Part shown: positions 45,201-53,541 of the stretch, in pieces
Layout of the letters: each line of letters starts with the position of its first letter
Position numbering within the stretch: position 1 is the stretch's first letter
Source: Acidobacteriota bacterium
Lineage (GTDB): Bacteria; Acidobacteriota; Terriglobia; Acidiferrales; UBA7541
Direction of reading: 5' to 3'
DNA length: 64,000 bases
Assembly (NCBI GenBank): GCA_016201285.1
Contig: JACQDE010000087.1
Coordinates: 1-64,000, forward strand
Made by a program: the position numbers and the translations under genes
The notes under the pieces: generated by a model
The model's database searches: none
What the model was told of the DNA's origin: nothing
Seen by the model: the letters and a program-made list of their open reading frames with translations, nothing else

Positions 45201-46591
45201 ACGAAAAACGCCTGGAGCTGGTGAAGGGACTCGGGCCGTGGGCGGCCATGGCCATGGTGGTCGGGCACATCATTGGCACGGGCATTTTCCGGGTACCGCG
45301 CTCCATGGCCGAAGCCACCGGCTCGGTCGGGTTGGTGTTTCTGGTGTGGATTGTCGGCGGATTCCTTTCGCTCGCCGGTGCGTTGACCGTCGCGGAGTTG
45401 GGCGCGTCCATGCCCCATGCCGGCGGCCCTTATGTTTATCTGAAGCGCGGATTCGGTCAGGTGTGGGGTTTCCTTTTCGGCTGGATGAACAATCTGGTTG
45501 GGAAGCCCGCCTCCATCGCCACGATTGCCGCAGGCTTCCTGATCTTCCTCGGCTTTTTCTTCCCTGCCACACGCACGCACATCTTCACGCTCAGCATGCC
45601 GGTGCCGTTTGCGGAGAAGCCCTACGAATTTGTATTCACCTGGGCACAGCCGCTCGCGGCGCTGGCTATTGCCGTCGTCACCTTCATCAACTACCTGGGT
45701 GTGCGGCTGGCGGGACGCCTTCAGGTGGTGCTGACGATCATCAAGATCAGCTCGATCCTCGCGGTGGTGGCTCTGGGCTTCGCGCTCGGCAAGCCGCACG
45801 AAGGCGTGCAGACGATTTTCCCCGAAACCTTGCAGCTCACCATGCTCGGCGGATTCCTCACGGCCATGGTCGGCGCGCTGTGGGCCTACGACGGCTGGAT
45901 CGACCTGACGTTTGCCGGCTCCGAGGTGCAAGACCCGCAGAAGAACATCCCGCGTGCCGTCGTCGGCGGCACGATCATCGTCGGAGCGGTTTACCTGCTG
46001 ACCAACGCCATCTGCTTTTACGTGCTGCCGCTGGCCGCCGTCGCCAAGGCGGCCATCCCTGTCTCCGAAGCGGTGGCAGTATTCGCAGGCGCGCAAGCGG
46101 CAGCCTGGATTACCGCGGCCATGGTGCTCTCCGCATTCACCACGCTGAACTCTTCCATCCTCACCGGAGCGCGCGTGCCCTATGCCATGGCCCAAGACGG
46201 GCTTTTCTTTCGCGTCGCCGATGGCGTTCACCCGCTGCATCGCACGCCGGCCGGCGCTCTGGTCTTCCAAGGGGTCATGGCTGGATTGATGGTGCTCAGC
46301 GGTGAATTCGAGGACCTCTTCTCGCTGTTCATTTTCGCGCAGTGGATCTTCTATGCGCTCACCGTGGCATCCGTCTTCGGCCTGCGCAAACGCGAGCCCG
46401 ATCTGCACCGGCCCTATCGCGCCTGGGGCTATCCGTGGCTGCCTGCGTTGTTCGTCATCGGCGCCACCGCGTTGACGGTAAACCTGTTCATCCAGCGGCC
46501 GATGCGGTCGTCCATTGGCCTCGCGTTGATTTTGTCCGGTCTGGTGTTCTACAGGCACTGGCAAAAAAGCGCAGCATCTCTCTCCGAATAA
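45197..46591 (+). CDS. APC-family amino acid permease
   Basis: This 464-residue membrane protein has 12 predicted helices and an APC/LAT-type signature GHIIGTGIFRVPRSMAEATG in TM1, plus ELGASMPHAGGPYVYLKRGFG and WAYDGWIDLTFAGSEV. The ATG at 45197 overlaps the TGA of the symporter gene (ATGA), so the two transporters are made together. It may move the amino acids or peptides released along with amino sugars, but the substrate is unknown. The open frame extends upstream of 45197 only through the symporter gene and is ignored. Confidence 0.92.
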   Translation: MNEKRLELVKGLGPWAAMAMVVGHIIGTGIFRVPRSMAEATGSVGLVFLVWIVGGFLSLAGALTVAELGASMPHAGGPYVYLKRGFGQVWGFLFGWMNNLVGKPASIATIAAGFLIFLGFFFPATRTHIFTLSMPVPFAEKPYEFVFTWAQPLAALAIAVVTFINYLGVRLAGRLQVVLTIIKISSILAVVALGFALGKPHEGVQTIFPETLQLTMLGGFLTAMVGALWAYDGWIDLTFAGSEVQDPQKNIPRAVVGGTIIVGAVYLLTNAICFYVLPLAAVAKAAIPVSEAVAVFAGAQAAAWITAAMVLSAFTTLNSSILTGARVPYAMAQDGLFFRVADGVHPLHRTPAGALVFQGVMAGLMVLSGEFEDLFSLFIFAQWIFYALTVASVFGLRKREPDLHRPYRAWGYPWLPALFVIGATALTVNLFIQRPMRSSIGLALILSGLVFYRHWQKSAASLSE

Positions 46592-46602
46592 CGTGGCCGA
46601 TA

Positions 46603-47274
46603 TCAAGTGCCCGCGGGAGAGGATTCGCGTGTGTGGTTGCGCAGGAACGGCAGTGTGCCTATGGCCAGCGCAATCCCCGGGACCACAACAAACGAGAGGC
46701 CCGCTCTCACCAGAAAGCTTGGAAGGAGGTGCTCCGGATTACGAGAAGCACCTGTTACCGCGGCGACGATCACACAGAGGAAAATTGCCAGGTGCATCGC
46801 CACGGGAAAAACTCCGGAAAGAAAACGAGTGGCGGTGTTGCCGCCCTCGCGGCGCGACCAATAGGCTCCCAGCGCTCCGAGCACGCAATACGACAACAGC
46901 CAGGGAATAAAAAACAGCATGGGGGCTTTCGGATGGACCCAGGCCACCGGCGGCACCTGCCGGAGGAGCGCGAGAAGTAAGATCGCCGCGCTGATCAGCA
47001 TGGTCATTCCCAGCAGCACGAGATTCTTTGTATGCACGCTCATGGGATCTTCCTCACGCGCAGCACGACGAATTTCCTTCCGGAGCCGCGCCCAATGGGT
47101 GACTTCGGAAAACGCGAAGGCCAGCGCACTTTCTGGCGTCGCGCTGCGCTCCAGGCAGCCTTCGTAGGTATCTTCGAAATGCCCGGCCAGTTCAGCGACC
47201 ACTTCCTCTTCGCGCTCTGGGGAGACACCTAGCGCGCCTAGCCGTTCGCGGACAATATTCTCCCAGTCAGGCAC
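46603..47274 (-). CDS. HAAS-domain membrane protein, PadR partner
   Basis: A 223-residue protein whose first 75 residues form a HAAS-type signalling domain (LGVSPEREEEVVAELAGHFEDTYEG), followed by about four transmembrane helices (LVLLGMTMLISAAILLLALL, MLFFIPWLLSYCVLGALGAYW, VFPVAMHLAIFLCVIVAAV, SFVVVPGIALAIGTLPF). HAAS domains almost always follow a PadR gene, as here. The GTG start at 47274 overlaps the PadR stop by 8 nt. It likely helps transduce a membrane or envelope signal with PadR, although no permease domain follows. The function beyond this pairing is unknown. Confidence 0.85.
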   Translation of the reverse strand: MPDWENIVRERLGALGVSPEREEEVVAELAGHFEDTYEGCLERSATPESALAFAFSEVTHWARLRKEIRRAAREEDPMSVHTKNLVLLGMTMLISAAILLLALLRQVPPVAWVHPKAPMLFFIPWLLSYCVLGALGAYWSRREGGNTATRFLSGVFPVAMHLAIFLCVIVAAVTGASRNPEHLLPSFLVRAGLSFVVVPGIALAIGTLPFLRNHTRESSPAGT

Positions 47275-47602
47275 GCGACACCCCCGCCAGGCGGTCGAGC
47301 GCGCGGAAGAACAGCCGCCATTCGTCGCGCAAGGGCGGAAGCTGCTTGCGCCCGGCTGCGGTCAGCGAATAGCAGCGGCGGCGGCGCCCGGAACTCGTCG
47401 TCTGCCAGCTTGCCTTCACCCAGCCGCGTTTTTCCAGGCGATAGAGCATCGGGTAAAGCGACGCAAGGTTGAAGCGCAGCACGCCGCCGGTGTGCTCCTC
47501 GATGCGCTTGGAGATTTCGTAGCCGTGCAGCGGCTCTTCGACCAGCACGGAGAGAATGGCCAACTCCGCCGAACCGCGTTTGATGGAGGACGTGACGCCC
47601 AT
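47267..47602 (-). CDS. PadR-family transcriptional regulator
   Basis: This 111-residue winged-helix repressor has the PadR pattern: LAILSVLVEEPLHGYEISKRIEE, GGVLRFNLASLYPMLYRLEKRGWV and RRRCYSLTAAGRKQL. PadR proteins repress their own operon and are released by ligands or by partner proteins. An 18-bp perfect palindrome sits 2 nt upstream of the ATG and covers the -10 element, so autoregulation is expected. It is co-transcribed with the HAAS-domain gene. Confidence 0.95.
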   Translation of the reverse strand: MGVTSSIKRGSAELAILSVLVEEPLHGYEISKRIEEHTGGVLRFNLASLYPMLYRLEKRGWVKASWQTTSSGRRRRCYSLTAAGRKQLPPLRDEWRLFFRALDRLAGVSRA

Positions 47603-47604
47603 AG

Positions 47605-47639
47605 GTTCCTATATATAGGAACGCTATATACGTTGTCAA
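47605..47639 (-). promoter_or_regulatory. padR promoter with palindromic operator
   Basis: On the minus strand, TTGACA (47639-47634) and TATATA (47615-47610) are 18 nt apart. The perfect palindrome GTTCCTATATATAGGAAC (47605-47622) overlaps the -10 box. Only 7 nt separate the -10 box from ATG, so the transcript would be leaderless. Confidence 0.75.
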
Positions 47640-47661
47640 GTGAAATTTCGGTCGGTTGTAG

Positions 47662-47690
47662 TTGAACCGGTTCACCCCTCTGCCTATACT
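47662..47690 (+). promoter_or_regulatory. sigma70-type promoter for the signal peptidase gene
   Basis: TTGAAC (47662-47667) and TATACT (47685-47690) are exactly 17 nt apart. The ATG at 47702 follows after 11 nt, giving a very short leader. The divergent padR promoter lies about 25 nt to the left. Confidence 0.65.
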
Positions 47691-47701
47691 CTGTCGCAAC
47701 A

Positions 47702-48601
47702 ATGGAATCAACATTGCACCTCGGAGATTCTCCGCCGCCGTCGATGCCACAGCCAAAGCTGAGGCTGAAGCGTTCTCGTCCATACGTTGCCGCGCTTCTC
47801 TCGCTACTCGTGACCGGCCTCGGACAAATCTTTAACCGGCAGCCGGCGAAAGGCGCAGCATTGCTGGTTGCGGTGGTAGGCTTCTATTACGTTGCTGGAT
47901 GGACTGGCCTTTTGCACGCGTTCGCCGGGTTGGTTGGCTTCTTGGTCCTTGGAGTCCTGTTCGTGACCGCCGTCGTGACCGACGCGTTCCGAACGGCCCG
48001 ACTGCACGTGCGGACTGATGCGCTTCCGAAAGCGCCATTGGTCCTTTACATTTTGAGTTTAGCGTTGGTCGCAGTATTCGTCAGCCTGTTCGATGTTGAC
48101 TTCGTGATTGACCACGTGCTCCATATTCGTGCCTTCCGGATCCCGGCGGTGTCGATGGAACCGACCTTAAAAGCTGGCGACCGCCTTATTGCCGAGATGA
48201 GAGCATTTTCGGCCATAACTCCGTCCCGGGGCGACCTTATTGTATTTACCGCCCCGCCGCCGGGGAATCTGTGGGTCAAGCGAGTGATTGGCCTTCCCGG
48301 CGATGAAATCACCGGAGATGCCGAACAGATTCTCGTCAACGGAAGGAAACTGGAGGAACCTTACGTATTCCTCGATCCCAAGATTGCGGCGGAGGGCTCC
48401 GGTTCCTTTGATGGCCGGCCTACTTTTGGCCCGATTCGTGTGCCGGAGGGCAAACTTTTTCTCGTCGGAGACAACCGCTACCATAGCTTTGATAGCCGTT
48501 ATGCCGGGTTTGGCCTCATTGATCTTTCAAATGTAAAGGGCCGTCCGCTTTATCTCTACTACGCGAAAGACGCGTCGCGCATTGGCCGCAGAGTCGAGTA
48601 A
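47702..48601 (+). CDS. lepB: signal peptidase I with extra N-terminal membrane domain
   Basis: This 299-residue inner-membrane protease removes signal peptides from exported proteins. The catalytic Ser151 lies in PAVSMEPTLKAGDRL and the general base Lys193 in WVKRVIGLPGD, followed by FLVGDNRYHSFDSRYAGFG. Residues 25-130 add a separate membrane region of about four helices, including YVAALLSLLVTGLGQIFNRQPAKGA, a motif resembling small TM2-like/DUF5683-type membrane proteins that is absent from the usual two-helix LepB. The ATG at 47702 is favoured by a promoter 11 nt upstream; an ATG at 47744 is possible. G+C is lower than in neighbouring genes. Confidence 0.93.
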   Translation: MESTLHLGDSPPPSMPQPKLRLKRSRPYVAALLSLLVTGLGQIFNRQPAKGAALLVAVVGFYYVAGWTGLLHAFAGLVGFLVLGVLFVTAVVTDAFRTARLHVRTDALPKAPLVLYILSLALVAVFVSLFDVDFVIDHVLHIRAFRIPAVSMEPTLKAGDRLIAEMRAFSAITPSRGDLIVFTAPPPGNLWVKRVIGLPGDEITGDAEQILVNGRKLEEPYVFLDPKIAAEGSGSFDGRPTFGPIRVPEGKLFLVGDNRYHSFDSRYAGFGLIDLSNVKGRPLYLYYAKDASRIGRRVE

Positions 48602-48636
48602 CCACGGCCACTAAGACACTCAGGTCGAAAGTTGCG

Positions 48637-50253
48637 CTATTTGCCGCCAGCGCTCTGGTTGGGCCGCTGTGCGCCGGGGCCGAGCAGAATCTGCCCGGAA
48701 TGCGCGCCGGTGTGTTTGCCGCCTTCGATCACCACTTCCCCGTTCACTAGGACGTAGCGGAATCCCGCCGCGTAGGCGTGCGGCTTTTCGAAGGTGGCCG
48801 TGTCGGCGACGGCTTTTTCATCGAAGACGACGATATCCGCCCACATGCCCGGACGGATCAGGCCGCGCTCGGTGAGCCGGAAGCGCTGTGCCGGCAGCGA
48901 GGTCATCTTGCGGATGGCTTCTTCGAGTCGCACCACGTTTTTCTCGCGGATGTAGCGCCCGAGCACGCGGGCGTTGGTGCCGTAGCTGCGCGGGTGCGGG
49001 ACGCCGCGGCCCATTTCCTGCACCCCGCCGTCGGACGCGACCATCGAGTACGGGAAACGCAGGATGCGCTCGACGTCGCGCTCGTCCATCGAGTGATAGA
49101 CCATCTGCGCGCCGCCCTTTTCCGTCATTTCGAGCACGGTCTGGATTTCGTCCTCGAGCTTGCCCTTTCTTCCCTTCTCCTTGTTGATCAGCGCGATGCT
49201 CTTGCCCTCGAGCGAATTGTCCCAGGGGCAGGAGGCGACTACGGCGTAGTCGAGCCGCTTGCGGCCGTTGCGCTTGTTGATTGTCTCTTTCATCTCTCCG
49301 GCAATCTTCTTGCGCGTGGCCGGATCGGCGAGCCGCTTCTTGATGGCTTCCTGTCCATCGGCGAGCGCCCACGACGGCAGCAGCACGCCCAGGTTGGTGC
49401 TCGACGCGGTGTAGGGATACTGGTCCACGGTGACGTCAATCCCCTCGGCGCGCGCTTTTTCCACCAGCTCGATGGTCTTCGCGCTCTGTCCCCAGAATTT
49501 TTTGTTGGACACTTTGAAGTGCGAAATCTCGACCGGCATGGCGGCTTCGCGGCCGACGGTGATGGCCTCGTTGATGGCGTCGAAGACGTGCTCGCCCTCA
49601 TCGCGCATGTGCGATGCGTACACGCCGTTGTACTTCGCCGCCGCACGGGCCAGCGCGACCACTTCCGGCGTCTTCGAGTACGTGCCGGGGATGTAGATGA
49701 GTCCGGTGGAAAAGCCCACGGCTCCCTGGCGCATGGCCTGCCCGACCAGTGCTTCCATCCGGGACTGCTCGTCGGGGGTGGGGTCGCGCTGCTCGCTGCC
49801 CATGATCTCGCGCCGCACGCTGTTGTGACCGATCAGCGTGCCCAGGTTGATGGAAATCTTTCCGCGCAGCCCGCCGAAAAATTTGTCGAGGTCGGTTTCC
49901 GAGCCGCCGCAATTTCCGGTGATGATCGAAGTGACGCCGTCGAAGAGATAGTTGTCGGCGGTCGGGATGCGCGCGATGCCGCCTTCGACGTGTGTGTGGA
50001 CGTCAATGAAACCTGGCGCGACGATGAGGTCCTTCGCATCAATCGTGCGCTTGGCCGGACAGTTTCCGCCGTTGCACAGCCGCCCGATGGCCGCGATGCG
50101 CCCGTCTTTGATGCCCACGTCGGCGACGTACCAGGGATTGCCGCTGCCATCCACGATCCGGCCGTTCTGAATCACGACGTCATACGTCGTCGCCTGCGCC
50201 CACGCCACCGGCGCAAGGAAAAGGAGTAGAGCGAAAATAATCAGCTTCTTCAT
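48637..50253 (-). CDS. exported N-acyl-D-amino-acid deacylase (D-aminoacylase)
   Basis: A 538-residue amidohydrolase with a signal peptide (LIIFALLLFLAPVAWAQ). Metal-binding motifs are FIDVHTHVEGG near the start and a core HMRDEGEHVFDAINEA, EISHFKVSNKKFWG and DVTVDQYPYTAS, all features of D-aminoacylase/D-glutamate deacetylase enzymes that free D-amino acids from N-acyl derivatives. The C-terminal ERGLIRPGMWADIVVFDEKA strand is also conserved. It lies among murein recycling genes, so N-acyl-D-amino acids derived from peptidoglycan are plausible substrates. The ATG at 50253 starts the signal peptide, while the frame is open to 50334. Confidence 0.92.
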   Translation of the reverse strand: MKKLIIFALLLFLAPVAWAQATTYDVVIQNGRIVDGSGNPWYVADVGIKDGRIAAIGRLCNGGNCPAKRTIDAKDLIVAPGFIDVHTHVEGGIARIPTADNYLFDGVTSIITGNCGGSETDLDKFFGGLRGKISINLGTLIGHNSVRREIMGSEQRDPTPDEQSRMEALVGQAMRQGAVGFSTGLIYIPGTYSKTPEVVALARAAAKYNGVYASHMRDEGEHVFDAINEAITVGREAAMPVEISHFKVSNKKFWGQSAKTIELVEKARAEGIDVTVDQYPYTASSTNLGVLLPSWALADGQEAIKKRLADPATRKKIAGEMKETINKRNGRKRLDYAVVASCPWDNSLEGKSIALINKEKGRKGKLEDEIQTVLEMTEKGGAQMVYHSMDERDVERILRFPYSMVASDGGVQEMGRGVPHPRSYGTNARVLGRYIREKNVVRLEEAIRKMTSLPAQRFRLTERGLIRPGMWADIVVFDEKAVADTATFEKPHAYAAGFRYVLVNGEVVIEGGKHTGAHSGQILLGPGAQRPNQSAGGK

Positions 50254-50337
50254 GGAACACCCCCAAGGAATCTCTGACGCGGCAGCGACGGCCTGCGTCT
50301 CACGATCGTGGCAGGCCGCCTTGCGGAAGAGCACCTA

Positions 50338-50967
50338 TCATTTTTGTTGAGCAGGACGCAAGGAAGCGGGCGAAAAGGCAAAATACAAGAATAACCAGAG
50401 TGCGCTGAAAGCAATCCAAGGCCAAACGGTGCTGATCTTACGATCCATCATGACTGAGGACCAAAGGGCCCACGACGCAAAGCTCGAAATGAGAATCAGC
50501 TTCAAATGAGCAAGAAGACTAGGTGCATATCGGTGATGGCAGTGCGGACAGACAATCTTCCAAGGAGGTATGAACGCCTTTGCTGGGATCAGGTCTCCGC
50601 ACTTCTGGCAGGGCCAATCACCACGGGCTATCTCTTTGCCAGCAACAAGCTTTAGGTAGAACCTGGCAGTTAGAATCGCTATCAAATATCCGGTTATCAA
50701 GATGCCAAACCACCACAGCGGATCGGAGAGAATATTGGAATGCTGAAAGTCAAAGACGAGGGCGTCGAGTGAAGCGTAAAGACCTGCTGAGAGTAATGCT
50801 CCAACGGCGACCGCACTGCCATAACTCTCGCCGGTCGCATAGATTTCCGCATCGCATTGAGCGCACTTCCATTTGAGCAGTTTGAAAATCAGGCGAGTGC
50901 GGAAAGGTGTGCCACATTGCGGACAGTGGAGCTCAACACGGAACAGGAGAGTGTCCATCACGTTCAC
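50338..50967 (-). CDS. zinc-ribbon/rubredoxin-like membrane protein of unknown function
   Basis: A 209-residue protein with four CxxC pairs: HCPQCGTPFRTR, WKCAQCDAEIY, WPCQKCGDLI and IVCPHCHHRY. They bracket transmembrane helices (VGALLSAGLYASLDALVF, PLWWFGILITGYLIAILTA) with two more at the C-terminus. The pairs suggest two cytoplasmic zinc sites. I do not know the family. ATG at 50967 or at 50958 (MDTLLF) could be used. G+C is visibly lower than in both neighbours, which suggests separate acquisition. It is not closely linked to the D-aminoacylase gene functionally, although it lies upstream on the same strand. Confidence 0.65.
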   Translation of the reverse strand: MNVMDTLLFRVELHCPQCGTPFRTRLIFKLLKWKCAQCDAEIYATGESYGSAVAVGALLSAGLYASLDALVFDFQHSNILSDPLWWFGILITGYLIAILTARFYLKLVAGKEIARGDWPCQKCGDLIPAKAFIPPWKIVCPHCHHRYAPSLLAHLKLILISSFASWALWSSVMMDRKISTVWPWIAFSALWLFLYFAFSPASLRPAQQK

Positions 50968-51022
50968 AAATTATCCCTCCGGCCAATTAATCGGAAGCTT
51001 ATCACAAAAGGGATTGGTCAGA

Positions 51023-53431
51023 TTATTGGTACAGAAGATACTTTGCGCGTAGCTTGCGGAAGGCCTCGATTTCGTCCGCAGCCTCATCAAGGATACGCGT
51101 GGGCGCGTCGCCTTTCTTCAGCCGCTCAAGCGCGGCGGCATTGCCGAGCAGCGTGAGCAGCTTGTCCACCTTGAAGTCCTGCGGGTTGTGCTTCCAAAGC
51201 GCCGCGGCAATTTCGAGGCCCATCAGCATGGAATTCAGCGTTGCGCGGTCGGTGATCACCAGCGTGATGCCTTCGCACGGCTGCCCTTTGTGGACGCCCG
51301 CGTTGGGCGTGAAGCGCGTGGGCACGAAGCGCACGCCGGGGACGAAGCGGCGGTTCAAATGCGCGGCGAGATCCACAGACTTGATCCACGGCGCGCCGAA
51401 CAGCTCGAATGGCGTCTCCGTGCCGCGGCCCACGCTGACGCCCGCGGACTGGAGAATCTCGATGCCGGGATAGAGCAGCGCGGCGTCAAGCGAGCGCAAA
51501 TTCGGCGAGGGCGCGGTCCAGGGCAGGCCGGTGGCCTCGAAGGCGTCGCGGCGGCGCCAGTCCTTCATGGCGACGACGTGCAGCTCGGCGCCGATTTTAT
51601 TCTCCTCGTTAAACATGCGCGCGAGTTCGCCGACGGTCATGCCGTGGCGCACGGGCATGGGAAAATAGCCGACGAAGCTGAGCTTGTCCTTGTCGAGCAT
51701 CGGCCCCTCGATGGCTTCGCCGCCGAGCGGGTTGGGCCGGTCGAGCACATAGAAGGCAATCTTGCGCTTCGCGGCTTCCTCCATCGCGTAGGCCATCGTC
51801 GTCGGATAGGTGTAGAAGCGCACGCCGGCGTCCTGGATGTCGAAGACCAGCGCATCCACGCCACGGAGCATTTCCTCGGCGGGCCGGCGGGTGTCGCCGT
51901 AGAGGCTGTGGATGGTGAGGCCGGTGGCGGGGTCCGTGGTGGACGCGACTTTCTCGTCGGCGCGCCCGGCGATGCCGTGCTCGGGACTGAACAGTGCGAC
52001 CAGCTTCACGCCCTCGGCCTTCGCCAGCAGGTCAATCGTGCTGCGACCGTTGCGGTCGACCCCGGTGTGGTTGGTGATCAGGCCCACGCGCTTGCCGCGC
52101 AGCGCCGCAAAATTTTCCTCCACGAGGACGTCAATGCCGCTCTTCGTTTGCGCGTTCCGCGCCGGATCATGGCTGGCGCCGGCGGAGCGTTCGACGGACG
52201 AAGCCGAAGATGCCGGCCTAAAGGCCGGCACTACGTGGGAGGCAATGGCGGTAGCGATGCGGGAGCGAAGGCTGGAAAGTGCGGGACGGCCGTGGGGATG
52301 AACGCTGTTGGCGAGCAAAATATAGAAGGTGCGGCTCTGCGGGTCCACCCACATGGCCGTGCCGGTGAACCCGGTATGGCCGAACGAGCCGACAGGAAAC
52401 AGCTCGCCGCGCGGCGCGGAATACACGGAATCAATGTCCCAGCCGAGGCCGCGAAGGGTGGGGCTCCACGGTGGCGTTTGCGGCGTCGTCATCTTCTGGA
52501 TCGTAGCCGCCGCGAAGATGCGCTTGCCGTTGGGCGCCACGCCCTGCGCGAGCAGCATCCGGCAAAAGAGCGCGAGGTCGTCCACCGTCGAGAACAAGCC
52601 GGCGTGACCCGCGACGCCGCCCATGCCCCGCGCGCGCGGGTCGTGCACTTCTCCGCGCAGGACGCGGCCCTTCCCGGAGCCGGCTTTCGCGCCTTCCGGC
52701 AAATCGATTTCTTCCGTCGGCGCGATTCGGAGCTTCCAATCGGCGGGCGGGCGGAAGCGCGTGGTGTTCATGCCCAGCGGCTTGAAAATGTTTTCGAGCG
52801 CGAACTCGTCGAGCGGCATCCCGCTGACGCGGCGGACCATCTCCGCGAGAATAATGAAGCCGCCGTCGCTATAGACAAACCGCGCGCCGGGCGGGGAGAT
52901 GAGCGTGTCTTCGTAGAGCGATTTCAGCACGGCTTCCGCGCCGGACCAGGGGTCCTTCAACGCGGGAATCGGCCGCAGGCCGGAGGTGTGCGTAAGGAGG
53001 TGCCGCACGGTGACCTGGTCTTTGCCATTCGGCGCGAATTCGGGGACGTAGCGCGCGACCGGATCATTGAGCCGCACCTTGCCCTGCTCGACCAGCAGCA
53101 TCACCGATGACGTCGTGGCGACGACTTTCGTGAGCGAGGCCACATCGAAGACGGTGTCGGTCGTCATCGCCTCGCGCGCGGGCAGCACGGCGCGCGAGCC
53201 GTACGCTTTCCGGTGAAGAATCTCCTGCCCCTGGCCGACCAGCAATACCCCGCCGGGCAATTCGTCCGCGGCGATGGCCTTCTCGACGATGGGATCGAGG
53301 AGTTCGCTGAGACCTTTCGTGGATTTGGGTTTTGTCTGGGCCTGAACGAAAGACGGCGCCGCCAGCGAAAGCGAAAATAGAAAAGAGAAAATGGGGAATA
53401 GGAAGATTCCATTCCGCGCGTGTGTCCGCAT
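51023..53431 (-). CDS. exported beta-lactamase-like domain fused to NamZ exo-N-acetylmuramidase
   Basis: This 802-residue exported protein has two enzymes in one chain. About residues 30-390 are a serine beta-lactamase/class C-like hydrolase: SLTKVV (SxxK), YSDGGF (YxN) and SFGHTGFTGT. About residues 420-802 are the DUF1343/NamZ domain: RVGLITNHTGVDRNGRSTID, LFSPEHGIAGRADE, VFDIQDAGVRFYTYPTTMAY and DRPNPLGGEAIEGP. NamZ removes terminal MurNAc from peptidoglycan fragments. The ATG at 53431 begins the signal sequence (IFLFPIFSFLFSLSLAAPSF). It is transcribed away from the NagZ-fusion gene, whose own lactamase domain is clearly similar (MGGVAGHAGLFST in both). Confidence 0.92.
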   Translation of the reverse strand: MRTHARNGIFLFPIFSFLFSLSLAAPSFVQAQTKPKSTKGLSELLDPIVEKAIAADELPGGVLLVGQGQEILHRKAYGSRAVLPAREAMTTDTVFDVASLTKVVATTSSVMLLVEQGKVRLNDPVARYVPEFAPNGKDQVTVRHLLTHTSGLRPIPALKDPWSGAEAVLKSLYEDTLISPPGARFVYSDGGFIILAEMVRRVSGMPLDEFALENIFKPLGMNTTRFRPPADWKLRIAPTEEIDLPEGAKAGSGKGRVLRGEVHDPRARGMGGVAGHAGLFSTVDDLALFCRMLLAQGVAPNGKRIFAAATIQKMTTPQTPPWSPTLRGLGWDIDSVYSAPRGELFPVGSFGHTGFTGTAMWVDPQSRTFYILLANSVHPHGRPALSSLRSRIATAIASHVVPAFRPASSASSVERSAGASHDPARNAQTKSGIDVLVEENFAALRGKRVGLITNHTGVDRNGRSTIDLLAKAEGVKLVALFSPEHGIAGRADEKVASTTDPATGLTIHSLYGDTRRPAEEMLRGVDALVFDIQDAGVRFYTYPTTMAYAMEEAAKRKIAFYVLDRPNPLGGEAIEGPMLDKDKLSFVGYFPMPVRHGMTVGELARMFNEENKIGAELHVVAMKDWRRRDAFEATGLPWTAPSPNLRSLDAALLYPGIEILQSAGVSVGRGTETPFELFGAPWIKSVDLAAHLNRRFVPGVRFVPTRFTPNAGVHKGQPCEGITLVITDRATLNSMLMGLEIAAALWKHNPQDFKVDKLLTLLGNAAALERLKKGDAPTRILDEAADEIEAFRKLRAKYLLYQ

Positions 53432-53541
53432 CGAGTGGCCCTCTTTTCTATTTTCTAATTTCCGTTTTCCATCTTCACAGCCGTGTGCTATATATCGCGA
53501 CGCCATGCAGACGTCAATCATTGGGGCCACCATCCAAGGCG

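Noticed and set aside
53332-53541. 70-residue extension of the NagZ fusion
   Set aside because: It overlaps the start of the divergent NamZ fusion and lacks homology; the signal peptide begins at 53542.
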